From Zhengitettix transpicula (lineage: Eukaryota > Arthropoda > Insecta > Orthoptera > Tetrigidae): a stretch of 64,000 nucleotides of DNA. The stretch is taken from positions 45,854,395 to 45,918,394 of the forward strand of contig CM073590.1 in the NCBI GenBank assembly GCA_037074705.1, written 5' to 3'. The translations under genes and the position numbers were made by a program. Shown in pieces: positions 12,300-23,300 of the stretch (the stretch's first letter is position 1; every line of letters starts with the position of its first letter). The notes under the pieces are model-generated. The model was not told the DNA's origin. It did no database searches and saw only the letters and a program-made list of their open reading frames with translations.

Positions 12300-13010
12300 G
12301 GATTAAAGAAGTTCGTAACGAAACACGACGCACATGGTCAAAACATTCATAAAGGAAAAGGGTGTCAAGAAATTGATGAGTGAAGATCGGGTGAGTGATC
12401 TGCTGAACCGGGCATAAAACGGCATCACGCAGATGCTACAAGTACGTGGAGTACGAACACCTCGCAAAGAACTGCAAACACTCAGAACGTAACAAGTTTC
12501 GCCACAAGAAACTTTCAGCCGCAGAATACAATAACCGGTGAAGGTTGTCGGTGATTTAAGCACTAGGGATATGGAGTGAGAAGTGTCAGAGACACTAAAA
12601 CTCCATCTTGGATGGAGATGATCAGGATACTGAGTCTAATTTACCTCAATACGGAGATCACCCTGATGAACACATGAATAGGAGTCAGTAAAATTATCCA
12701 TGACCCGTCGTTTTACTCTGAAACAACAACATCGAAGAGAGACAGGAATGAATACACTGGAAGCGATTATGAATACTTCTCATTTCCAGATACAAAATGA
12801 CAGTCCAAAATCAGGGTAAAAACACCAAAAAACTTGAGATATGGCACGTTGGGTATATTGACACTAAAAGATTGAGTGAAGTTATGAGTAAAAGGCTCAA
12901 ACTCAGTGAAATAAGGGTACGTTACTGTCGTACGTATTGTCACACTCAGTTCTGCTGTAGAAAAACCTTTAACACATACGCTGAATGCGATCACTGGCTG
13001 GTCAGCCACA
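12300..13010 (+). pseudogene. Retroelement gag relic with one degenerate zinc knuckle
   Basis: The plus strand at about 12427-12540 encodes RRCYKYVEYEHLAKNCK, which matches the CCHC zinc-knuckle pattern (CX2CX4HX4C). The second Cys is replaced by Tyr and the usual Gly before His by Glu. The flanks are full of stops and frame changes, apart from a short lysine-rich open stretch upstream near 12330-12390. This is the nucleic-acid-binding region of a retrotransposon Gag/ORF1, long dead. No RT domain was seen beside it. Confidence 0.5.
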
Positions 13011-13297
13011 ACAGACTCTCGCCATGACTACCATACTGGTCAGGCAGGCCCTCCAAACACTCTGCTCACACTCCCAAAACACACTCGTCCGACTCCCACA
13101 ACACACTCGCCCGTTCTCCGCCAAAGTTCTGAGTGCGTACGGTTTTCGTCAATAACCTGTAGCTACCATTACAGTCTCTGCATTCTTGCACTTCACTGAC
13201 TGTTCTTTACAATATTATGGCGTCTAATGAACGCCAACAATAATATAAAAGAAAAAAATTTAAATAAAATTTACATTACAAATTTTTGATCACTACA

Positions 13298-13298
<1 letters not shown>

Positions 13299-13324
<26 letters not shown>
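13299..13324. repeat. (TA)n microsatellite
   Basis: TA dinucleotide array preceded by ACAA. Confidence 0.85.
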
Positions 13325-13328
<4 letters not shown>

Positions 13329-13463
13329 ATGAGATTGGATTTGTTGCATATACTACAAACTACGACTACACATATGTTGCTATACCTTTATCAGTGACAA
13401 ATGCACAAATCTTAGAACTAGAAATATATCTATGCTACATTGTGATCAACTCACAGTGCTTAC

Positions 13464-14453
13464 CTCATTGATGACATATGAGGATGAACCACATAACCAC
13501 AATAATCGTAACAAACAAAATAAGCAATTAAGTGCCATTGTGAGCGTGAAGCCAAAATTTGATACTCCCATTGTACGCCAGTATTTGCGGTGGAATAATG
13601 CCACATACACGGAAATGATTGATTCAAGAAACCCTCCATTTAGAGAACCTATAAGAAGTAACCTATAAATATAATTAATACCACTTAGGCAGTTACAAAG
13701 AAGCCAATGACATTCTCTTAGGGACGCCAAACGATCGTCTAGAAACATGCTTTTGAAAGATGGACGAGGAATTGACATACACTGGTAATAATTAATTGAT
13801 GTTTTTCTTGTACAGGTCAATATCTCGTTATTTATATGTTTATATCTTCTGCCAAGAAGATAGCACGTAAAGCCGAACTGAATTTCCATGATAAAGGAAA
13901 GCAAACTATGAAAATGAGCGAAAAGTAATGTAAATGGCTGATGATCAAAACCAACTGTGATCATCAAATACCCTACTCCAACGATTAACACACTGCACAG
14001 TACCACTAGGATGGATGTTCCAATGAAAATCGTTCGGTGATCATTCTGGTGACATATTTCTGGCATGTTAGAAATACAGTCAACTTTATCTATTTTTTGT
14101 AAAATTCTCATCAGATGTAGACGAACTCTAAAAATAGCAACCCATAAAGAACTCGTCCCCATTAACAACAGAATAAGAGGATGGCAAATGTGACTAATTA
14201 TATCACTCGGTCCCTGCATAGACACGACTCCTAAGGTGAAGGTCTTCTTACCGTTGATGATGAATGTTACAATCACCGTCATTGAAAAGGAGAAAAGAAA
14301 CACAGAAAAAAGCAACCTGAATTGTAACTGTCGTCTGCATTTAACACCATCATTTCTATACTCAATATTTACGAGTGACAATGGCATTAATCCGAATAGC
14401 TGACAAAACATATGGAAGGGCTTTAATGAACTGTATAGGTTCTTCGCAACCAT
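13464..14453 (-). CDS. Gustatory receptor, long first coding exon (7tm_7 family)
   Basis: Membrane chemoreceptor of the insect gustatory-receptor family, expected in the plasma membrane of chemosensory neurons as a ligand-gated channel subunit. It starts with ATG at 14453 (MVAKNLYSSLKPFHMF) and runs 330 codons without interruption. Hydrophobic segments fall at roughly residues 46-67, 86-108, 141-165, 175-200, 250-285 and 300-322, giving six of the seven helices. The GRRYKHINNEIL loop and the LRECHWLLCNCLSGIN segment before TM5 are typical of the family. The exon ends at INE followed by GTAAGCACTG, a phase-0 donor, which is the conserved intron position before the TM7 exon in this family. In-frame reading past the donor reaches a stop at 13446, so splicing is required. 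The C-terminal exon(s) with the TYhhhhhQF motif were not found downstream, so the gene may be incomplete or very long. Tuning and subfamily cannot be told from sequence. Confidence 0.85.
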
Positions 14454-16059
14454 TTTAGTACTATTGCGCCTTCATACCTACTGATGATAGACTACCTCAA
14501 AGTAAATTAATTGATTTCCGCACTAATTATAAGCAATGAAGCACTCACTGAAATGAAACATACAGTCCGTTACTTGCTCAATTACGTTAATCAAATCCCT
14601 TGAGTACGGAGTTTTAGAAAATTGAATAGGCCTACTTTTTTCCTACTGTTCATCCTTTTAAAATTTCCGATTTATTATACTATTATAATACCTGTTGTGT
14701 TTGAGTTGTATTGGCAATGAATAATATTGTAGGCAAACGACTTCTATATGATAGATTGTCAAACGCAATGTTACCACGTGAAATATATAAATTATCAGTG
14801 TTACTGAATAAGTTAGCGTTCTCAGAGACGGTTTATAAGTGACCTATCCGCAAATATGGATTATGCAGTCATTAATATTCCGGTTGAATGAAAACTGAAA
14901 TACATATACTGTAATGATAAATAAGAGGAGATAAATTAATTAACAAACAAAATTTTATTGAATTATTCAAACAATTAATTTGCAGTTTGATTAAATTGAT
15001 AATTGGTTCTGGAACAGTTTATTTTATTTTAACAGAAAGGATTGAGAAATAATTACTACTTTAAACTTAATGATACCATTTATTTATTTAATAGAAATCT
15101 ATAACATTTTCTCTGAGGTTAAATACATTTAAAGTTTCAATGTTTAGATATTTGATAACTTTTCTCTCAGGGTCGTTTACCTGGGCTTGATAAGTGAAGA
15201 ACAATCATAGACTTTACGTTGCAAATATAGAATTTATAAATTAAGAAATTAACAAACAAAACCAAAAAGATACGAACTAAATCTGACGAATACCTTTAAC
15301 TATCGTTTACAAACTTAAATAACTTGGTTTCTACGTATAAAAATGTTCGACTGGTACTAGACTTAGATTCCTCGGCTCGGGCACACAATTTTACACTAAA
15401 AAGGCCATGAATCACTGATTATACACTTGATTGTCAAACACACGGTCGTAGTTATTGAATTTTCCTCCGGGAACTGGATCTGCTGCACCTCCGGATCATC
15501 AGCCAGACATATTGTTACACATTGTCTTTATGTGGAAAAAGTTGATCTCAATACACGTAGGAATCTTAATGTGGCGCAAATATTTGATTACTCTTTACAG
15601 TTTTTTACAAGGTTTCTCGCTGTCCATACTTTATACTTGGATTTAAAAACTTGTAACTTTCTCGGTTGAATTTTATACTGGGGCCACGCTGTTCGTTCTC
15701 TCAAAATTTTGCTTCCTCTCCCGCCTACGACATCAATACCAATTAAGAAGGCCATTATTTTGTTTAAATTTTGTAATATTTGTTTCACAGCACGGAATAG
15801 AGGTGATGCCGGCTATTATTAAAATCTGTTTGCTGACTCAGACTGGAGATTTTGGGGCGGCTCTTATAAAAAATTATGATTGACGGCGGATAAATGCTCA
15901 TAAAAGGGAGAAAAATAATTGGAGATCTTTAGCGGCTTTTAGATATAATGTCTGACTGACGTCGGGACAAGACTCAAAAGGAATGACGGACAGCGGTTTT
16001 GTTGACATCCAATTACAAGACCAGGGATTGTTTATCTAACAATATTTAATGTTTAGATA
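14454..16059. other. Gene-free stretch upstream of the receptor exon
   Basis: AT-rich. It should contain the receptor promoter, but no TATA box or initiator could be singled out. A GC-richer part at 15440-15700 holds two overlapping short frames (15427-15669, 15455-15646) with no recognised domain. Confidence 0.35.
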
Positions 16060-17040
16060 TTTAACTCTTAGCGTGGGAAAGCCGGATGTGATCTTGAGTG
16101 TGGGAACGTAAAATCGTGAGAAATAAGAATAGTCTGGAGAGGGGATTTGATAACATAGTCAGTCATAAGCCAGAGAGAAATTGTGGGGGTTGTGGTGTCT
16201 GGAGCAGCCGGAGGTCGGTGCTCGAAGGTGAAGTTCAATTGGAACCCGGAGAGCAAATAGGATGGATGTAGTGACAGAGAGGATATATAGAATTTAGTTA
16301 GTTGAAAGACGGAGCCTGAGGGAAGCGAATGTTTTAGAGTCGAAAAGCGGAGAGCGATCGGGGTGGATGTGTTATATGGAGCATCTGAAGGTCTGTGCTC
16401 GAAGGTGGATATCTCGATGTTGAAAGTTGGAACTTAAGGGAGGCAGTTGATACTATGTTGAAAAGAGTATTATTTAAATGGAAGTATTGAAATCTGTTGT
16501 GATGCACGTTGAAAGATCCGGAAGATTCTAAATAAATTGAACATTTGGAGTTGGTGATCATACCGGCCGAACTGACTGGTGGCCGCACTCGTAACATCTG
16601 TACGAGGCGTTGAAAATCTTCAACCTGGAGTAAGGATACAAAAGGGATAAAGTGCAGTGTTGTGAAAAGTGTCTGTGAAACATGTTTTTGGACCCAAAAT
16701 GCAACTTGTAAGTAGATTTTAAAAATAAATAATTATTGTAAACTGTAAGTTACAGGAGAGGTGTCAGATTTCGTTGTTTTTCTTTAAATTATTCACATTG
16801 TAAATTGAATAATCGTTTCTTTCAATCAAGCCGAGTAGAGACCCTGAGATATTATTTAGTTTCATTTCTTTGTACAATTTGATTTAAATGTAATGTAAAG
16901 AAATAAAATTGAGATTGAAATTTGTATTGTAGAGTTAATAAATTTGTTTTGTTTTGTTGAATTATAATAACTTGTTTAATTTAAAATTACTATCAAATTA
17001 ATTTTTTGTACAACTATTTTAGCCTTCTAGTTGTTAAGAA
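16060..17040 (+). repeat. LTR-like repeat with an internal duplication
   Basis: A GTGCTCGAAGGTG block occurs at about 16217 and again at about 16393, a spacing near 176 bp, so the 16070-16600 part is an imperfect tandem duplication. Further on, GTAGAGACCCTGAGAT (about 16845) matches GTAAAGACCCTGAGAT near 39220. The segment ends near 17040 with TTTGGCAACAACTTG, which could be a primer-binding site. I infer an LTR but see no confirmed ends. Confidence 0.4.
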
Positions 17041-17187
17041 CATTTGGCAACAACTTGAAGAAATTTTATCATTTGTCGTTTATTTATATTTTAGTGCGAC
17101 AAAGTTTTCACATTTATTTTATTTAAATTAATAGTTTTTGGTTATTCCAAATTGTCTTATTTTTAAAGTCATTTCAAGGTGATTATT

Positions 17188-17189
<2 letters not shown>

Positions 17190-17225
<36 letters not shown>

Positions 17226-17229
17226 TATT
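17190..17229. repeat. (TA)n microsatellite
   Basis: TA array preceded by TTACAA and followed by TTGTGGTGACC, the start of an LTR-like repeat. Confidence 0.85.
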
Positions 17230-17850
17230 GTGGTGACCATCAATGTGTATAATGTAAGGATTTTTTTAATTTCTTTAATATTTGATTTGTCAGCGTAATA
17301 TTATTATTGCACAGGCATTCTAGGCAACAGTCAGCGTTGCATAAGAATGTGAAGTTTAAACGTATTATTGTCGGCAATGTTTGAGGTGGAAAGCTTTGAC
17401 GAGAAAACAGTCAGACGCCGATAGAAATTGAAACAGTAAAGTGAAGTCTGCGATATGAAGTAAGACATTAAAGTATAGTCGGTTCTGGGTAATGATCGAG
17501 AGATTTCCATGTGGAATTCAAACTAGACAGAGCTTATACTTGGCTGGTAGATCTTGGAGGAAAAGTTGTAGAAGGAACATTGAAGCCGTGTCCGGTAGTC
17601 AGTTTGACTGGAAACATGGTAAAGTAAACGTAAAGTTATCGAAAATGGTTTTGAAAAGTGGTTACAAGTTGATGAGAGATATATAACTCAGCGGCGATTT
17701 AAAACTGAAAATATTCTGTAGGACTTCATTGTCTATGGAAATGTGGAAATTTGGTTTGTTGTGCTGACGTAGGTTGTGAACAGTGAAATACCATGGCCTG
17801 TTACTTAAAACCTTTTTAAATTATTGGTGAAGTGAAGAAGTAGTGTTTTA
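17229..17850 (+). repeat. LTR-like repeat family C, truncated copy
   Basis: Begins TGTGGTGACCATCAATGTG directly at the TA array and aligns with 53035 onward: CAATGTGTA, GTAATATT, AACAGTCAG, ATTATTGTCGGCAATGT and TTGTGAACAGTG occur in the same order. Similarity fades near 17850, so the copy is truncated or diverged. It has no coding capacity. Confidence 0.55.
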
Positions 17851-18395
17851 TGAGAGCTGCTCCGATGATTAGTATGTACGAGACTTCCATATAACCTAGT
17901 TCAAAACTAGTACAAAAATTGCGTACCGTTAGATTTCAATTTCTTCACATTTTTATCTGTCTACTACAATATATATCCTCCAAAAACGTCACATGAACTG
18001 TTGACAGGGAAATGAGATATATTATAAATAATTGACAAATAAAAATAAACCAAAAATGATACCGCTAAATGGAATCCAATACAACAATAAGGTATCGTAA
18101 ATTTTGTTCAAATTATTTTTATTTCAATTTGACGCACATATATACATTGTCAAATTTAGCGGTCTATAATATAAATGTTACGCAGCTTACCGTTGTTCAT
18201 TACTTGAAAACACATTTCGGCTACACTCGTCATAGGACGCAGCCCATGGCTCTCAATTCAAATCTGTAAGTTAGTATAACTGATATTATAACACAATTTA
18301 ATTCAAATTTGTGTTACTTATATAACTATGTTTTGGTCAATTCATATTTCTGATTTATCATATATATTTTGCTATTCAGGTATTTTACCTGACTA

Positions 18396-18427
18396 CCTAA
18401 AAGAGTCCCAAAATTGTGAACGAAACG
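18396..18427 (+). other. Hammerhead-core-like motif
   Basis: CCTAAAAGAGTCCC, an AT-rich loop, then GAACGAAACGTTT. It resembles CTGANGA-GTCC-loop-GGAC-GAAAC of hammerhead ribozymes with a damaged first box and a weak stem II. The rest of 17851-18750 shows nothing else. Confidence 0.35.
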
Positions 18428-18748
18428 TTTAATTCAAACCAGATTTTGGTTTTAATATTCTAATATTTATTCTGGCTCTCAGAATATTATTTATTCTGGA
18501 TTATTGGCTGTATTGTTTACTTATTAAAAGATAAATGTCAGATATTTGAAATATTAAAAGTAAAAGTCGGCCACCGTCCGTGTGGAGAGAGAACAGACTG
18601 GCTTGGGACTTTGCCGGGAGCGGTGTTTATTATTACGTCTCGAAACAGTTGCTGGTCGTAGTGACGACAAGAAGACAAAATGAATCATTATATACAAAGA
18701 GTCACTATTTTATGGCCATGCTATGTAGAATGGTACATACCTCATTCC

Positions 18749-18750
<2 letters not shown>

Positions 18751-18803
<53 letters not shown>
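18751..18803. repeat. (TA)n microsatellite
   Basis: Long pure TA array followed by TTGTAATAC, the start of another LTR-like repeat. Confidence 0.9.
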
Positions 18804-18806
<3 letters not shown>

Positions 18807-19150
18807 AATACTAATTAGAGGCAATTAGAGATTTAATAATTGGAAATTTGTAGTAAACTGTTATCGGCGAAAATATAAACACAACAATAAGTAAAGATGT
18901 ACAGGCGAGCCTCAGTCGGTGGCGAGCGTTTTAAAACTCCTGGCTTACGGCCGCAGTCGCGGGCAGTAATTTCATGATTAAAGTCGCGGGTAGAATTTGA
19001 TCAAGTAAAGGTTGCGGACAGAAATTCATCGTGTAAAAGTTGTGGAAAATAGAAGTTTGGGCACATAAATTCAGTAAGTAAAGCCACAAGTAAAAATTCA
19101 ATAAGTAAAGACTGTCGCAAATTTCATCGAGAAGGAGTTGAAAACAATTT
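18803..19150 (+). repeat. LTR-like repeat family D, copy 1 (cut by repeat A)
   Basis: Shares AGTAAAGCCACAAG, AATAAGTAAA and ATCGAGA..GAAGTTG blocks with 38800-38910. It contains several short units of the type GTAAAG..GCGGGCAG..AATTCA spaced about 35-40 bp. Repeat A copy A1 begins where the D similarity stops, implying later insertion of repeat A. Confidence 0.45.
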
Positions 19151-19677
19151 TTTTGGGGTGTAAACACGCTATGTATAGGGTAATCCACATAGTGGCACCT
19201 CCCCTCTTATAGCATAGGAAAGGGATTTGAAAGGGGGGATGCGGAACGGCGGAGGAATGTAGCCAAGGGTAACTAGGGCCCCCGGGCTATGGTTTAAGGA
19301 TCCTACCCGGCATTCGCCTAAAAGAAATGCAGGACAAACGCTAGGTAGGTCGGGCATTTGGTACTTGTCCCAAAAAAATTGCTATGGGGTCGCAGCTTTC
19401 CCCTCGCCGTGCCTTGACCAATTTAGAAGGCAGCTGGCCGACTATTCCAATAGGAATAGCGGACATTTCTTACGTATGGCCAAGGTCTGCGACCCCAGAA
19501 TATACACCTCACAAAACAGGCCGAGGTGTCTCATCATATGGGAACCTTAGTTCAAAAAACCAGAGAGATGTGAAGGCATCCCCAAAGGTAGCCTCCGCCA
19601 GAGCTCTCTGGGAAGGTTCACCTGCGAGAGAATCCTCTCGCAGGCTTCCTGACGTTGATAACATTTTTTTAGGGCAA
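19150..19677 (+). repeat. Repeat A, copy A1 (first unit of a tandem dimer)
   Basis: About 520-bp GC-richer dispersed repeat. Landmarks in order: GCTATGTATAGGGTAATCC head, TTAACTAGGGCC-type block, GGATCCTACCCGGCATTCGC, GGCAGCTGGCCGAC, a CTATTCC-AATA-GGAATAG hairpin (19442-19459), CCGAGGTG, and a terminal perfect hairpin CCTGCGAGAG-AATC-CTCTCGCAGG (19621-19644). It has no conserved reading frame: frames open in one copy are broken in others. Function and class are unknown. A1 is followed head-to-tail by A2 through a short T-rich linker. Confidence 0.8.
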
Positions 19678-20147
19678 CAGGCTACATGAGGGTGATCCAC
19701 ATTGGGCAACTCCCCTTTAAAAGTATAGGAAGGGATTTGAAAGGGGGGATTCGGAAGGGTAGAGGAAGGTAGCCAAGGGTTAACTAGGGCCCCCGGGCTA
19801 TATTTTAAGGATCCTACCCGGCATTCGCCTAAAGAAATGCAGGGAAAACCCTAGGAAAACCTGCATCAGGTAGGTCGGGCATTGGGTACTTGTCCCACGT
19901 CCTTCCGATAGCGGGAGAGGAGTTTGCTGTGGGGACGCATCATTCCCTTCTCCGTGCCTCGACCAGTTTAGGAGGCAGCTGGCCGACTATTCCAATAGGA
20001 ATAGCGGACAACTCTTGCCGTATGCCCAAGGTCTGCGACCCCGGAACATACACCTCTCAAAACAGACCGAGGTGCCTCGGCATGTGGGAACCTTAGTTCA
20101 AAAAAACCAGAGAGATGTGAGAGCATCCCCAAAGGTAGCCCCCGCCA
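19678..20147 (+). repeat. Repeat A, copy A2 (second unit of the dimer)
   Basis: Starts with AGGCTACATGAGGGTGATCC and follows A1 directly. It includes a CCGAGG-TG-CCTCGG palindrome at 20067-20080 and stops within the AAAGGTAGCCCCCGCC block, so it lacks the terminal hairpin. Confidence 0.8.
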
Positions 20148-20225
20148 TTTATATGTATGTATTACATAAAATGGCTACCACAACGTGGGGCAAATTTCAT
20201 TAATAAAAAAATTTTTTTGAGATAT

Positions 20226-20226
20226 G

Positions 20227-20285
<59 letters not shown>

Positions 20286-20286
20286 T
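20226..20286. repeat. (TA)n microsatellite
   Basis: Long TA array next to the 20.3-21.3 kb repeat. Confidence 0.9.
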
Positions 20287-20299
20287 TATCGAGGATATA

Positions 20300-21310
20300 A
20301 ATAAAAAAAATGTATGTCTGTGTGTCTATCTATATGTGTGTCCCCTATGCTCGCCTAAACCATTCAACCGATTGCAATGAAACTTTGGTGAGTTATGTTC
20401 ACGCTCGCGAAGGTTTCTTTTGGTCTTTAAAAGCGTTCGGAAACTCCCAGGGGCTAAACGGGGATGAAATTTAAAAACTTGCTAAACGGCCGATATTAGC
20501 GTTGATGAATAACTTTTCGAGGTCTATGTAATTAATAATTTCTATCCAGATGTTTTTGATATATAAATTCTCAAAGTACTAATAAGGGAGGGGGTGGAGA
20601 GGAATTGCATAAAAATAACGCGAAACAACCGAGATTGGTGTCTAACCCATCGTTATGGTTGTCAATGAGTTTAATTAATTTCCATTATGCCAGTAAAGTT
20701 GTCGTCGTTCAGCTCGTAGGTGTGGGGGAGTATGTGGATGAAAAGCCGCTACATAAAAATAATGAGTAAACAACGTAGACTGGTGTTGAATCCGGGGTTA
20801 TGAAAGTCACAGAATTTAATTCTGACATTTACCATTCTGGTTAAGATGTAGTCCAGCCCATAGAAGAGGGGGCGAAAGGGGGCGTTACAAATTTCCGTTT
20901 TCAATTTTAAATCCGTAGATCAGTTTGTACCAAACTTATTACACGTGTTACTTACGACCCAGGAAAAAACAATGAGGGGTTAGGACACACCTACCGCCGC
21001 TAAGGGTGGGATGGAGCAGATAGAATTTAAAAAACGGCCGTTATTAGCGTCAAATCAAACGATTTCGGTGTCGCTTAATTTGATAGTGTTATTCTAGAAT
21101 TTTAAGTGTCTAATTTTAATTCCAAAAGCCTAGGAAGGGAAGCACCCTTACCGTACGGGCGGTTGTAGAAGGGGTTTACATAAAAAGTAATGCGAAAAAG
21201 ACAGTTATTAGTGTCGATTGCGAGGTTATAGGAGTCGCCGAGTTTAATTCTCGCATTAACCATGGTGGTTAATGAAGTTTTATGTTCCTCCACGTGGAGG
21301 TAGTCGTGGT
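20300..21310 (+). repeat. Arthropod interspersed repeat with internal ~100-250 bp units
   Basis: The left part reads GTATGTCTGTGTGTCTATC then AACCATTCAACCGATTGCAATGA..., a wording common to widespread arthropod repeats ('cross-genome' repeats); I cannot name the class. Downstream are at least four diverged units containing CATAAAAA..AACGCG, a GTGTCGAAT-like block and GAGTTTAATT (about 20610, 20750, 21028, 21178). No protein motif is visible. Confidence 0.5.
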
Positions 21311-21339
21311 GGACAAAAGGTTATCCGGAATTGTTGTGA

Positions 21340-21490
21340 CCCTCTTAAGTTACCGGGATTTTTTTCTTAGGGTACCACCTATATTTTAGTCTTTATTTAG
21401 TTAAAGGTACCGGGAGTATTTTTGGACTTTATTAAGTTAAAGCGTACTTTTTACTGTTTTAATTTGTCGTGATTTTTTAGAGACTTTTTT
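21340..21490. repeat. Degenerate minisatellite, second locus
   Basis: CTCTTAAGTTACCGGGA, TTAAAGGTACCGGGAGTATT and TTAAGTTAAAGCG are diverged copies of the same unit seen at 1-270. Confidence 0.5.
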
Positions 21491-21675
21491 TTATATAGTA
21501 GGAGAATTCCAGAATAGTTACAGTCATGACCCTGGTTTATTTTTATAGACATGAGCTTCCGAACAACCCTGAAGGCCATGGACCTAATCGGTTCAGTCTA
21601 GTCCTAGCGAGACTGCTATCCCAAGTTTCTGTACACAGAATGTTGAAACAACATTTCACACATTATTCCTACTAT

Positions 21676-21714
21676 CTGAAGAAGTACAGAGCTTGTTTAT
21701 TGTTCGAAACGTTC
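21676..21714 (+). other. Hammerhead-core-like motif
   Basis: Exact CTGAAGA (21676-21682) and exact GAAAC (21706-21710) followed by GTTC, 23 nt apart. Pairing of the stem II region is weak, so this is a sequence resemblance only. Confidence 0.4.
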
Positions 21715-23268
21715 ATTTTCTAATTCCTCTCCCTATAAAACAATTTCTCAGCGTGACTACATATTCTCCCGGGCTAAGAATTCCTTTTCAAATTTCGTTA
21801 TTCTTTAAGTTCCTAATTTAAACAGATCTTGAGAATGGAAAACCCAAGTATAATATTTGTGTCGAGATATTTGCGGAACTTAATTTATGGTTTAAACTTT
21901 GCAAAAAAATAATGTAGTTGAACTGTAGAGGTACAATACTTCAGAAATGTGTATCGTACTGAGCTAAATCTCGAGTAGAGCGAGAGCTGGCTGTGGGAAG
22001 ACGTTATCATTGTTTTTGACGCTAACATCTGTAACTGCTGCTCGTCTACTTTCTCGGTTTCTCAGATTTAATTTCTGTGCTGGTTACTTTCACGCACAGG
22101 CTACTTGCGTAGGTGAAAAAATACTTTCTCTCGTTGACCGCCAGAATGCTCTTGGTTTCGACAGCAGCGAGCCGTTAAATAATGCGAGTCGCGACAAAAA
22201 AGAAAGTGAGATCCGCAAGGTGTCCCAAACGGAAGCTTACAGAGAAAACGAGCTGTCGAAATTAATATTACAGTACGGTTTATTGCTGTGCATATTTTAT
22301 TACTCAGAAGTCACTAATCGGCTAAATATAATAAAATTCAAAGATTTTCCTATACGTCTAGGAATTATTTAGAATAAAAAATTATGATGTTATTTCTTGT
22401 TCCCCAAAATGGTAAAATTGATAATTGTCGTAAGGTAATGAAATTATTCTGGAACTAGTACATACAGTCTCGTACCATTACGAACATATAGGGTCACATA
22501 TAAGCTTTTCTATAACCTTTTGTCATCATATTACCGATATTAGCAGAACGGTCATAATCAATATTTTCATATTTAAAAGTTACATCCATTTTGTACTCAA
22601 TAATGGAAAGAACAATATTGAAATAATATTTGGGGGAGAATTATTGTCTGGAAACATACGAAGGGATTTTTCTTAGGTTTTCAGTAATTATTATCATTAA
22701 CTGCTCAAATATAATGTTATCTCTCAGTTGTCAGACAAATTTAATCTTGCTCTTCTGTATTAATTATTTCTTTCTAGTTTGTATTATGTGCAATATTTAT
22801 TTGTTGATCAGTCCAATGAGACTTTTGACACCAAACGTTTTTGTGTTATTCACCAAAGATTCAGGCATTATAGTATAGGAAAAACATTTGTTTTAGATAA
22901 TTACGTAAAGTGGTGGTTCAAAAATACACGTAAGTAAAACCTGAGCTTGAAGAACGCTCTTTCTTTTAGAAAATTTCATTCCTTTTATACTTTTATCTTT
23001 GCAGCAGAACATAGGAGTTAATTGAAATTAGATTCTTTCTACAGTTGCGATTTACCATTTTTCCGACTCCGTTTTAGCATACAGCGGTAATTTTAAGTCA
23101 ACACGAATTCCATATTATTCTCACTTTCTGTCAGAAATGACATTAGGATTATTGAGGCAGTATTTAAAGTACACCAAAATAAAACTTTCATTTAACTCGG
23201 TAGTTTATACTATTATCTATTTGTTTTTGGGTTATTTTGCCACGTTTGTTTTTGGCGAGTTTGTCAAC

Positions 23269-23300
23269 GTTTCGCTTGTGAACACCAAGCATTGAAGGCT
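23269..23300 (-). other. Hammerhead-core-like motif with stem II
   Basis: The minus strand reads CCTTCAAT, then GCTTG-loop-CAAGC (a 5-bp stem), then GAAACGTTG. The stem and GAAAC box are intact; the CTGANGA box is degraded. Confidence 0.4.

Noticed and set aside
19384..20203. Open frames of 60-100 codons in 19365-20203, 44209-44520, 57899-58166 and 60974-61259
   Set aside because: All lie within repeat A and recur only as fragments, on either strand, with different breaks in each copy. No consistent coding frame.
22010..22372. 120-codon plus-strand open frame in a GC-richer island
   Set aside because: Starts without a plausible ATG context, has no recognisable domain, no splice pattern and no conservation evidence; could be an old repeat.
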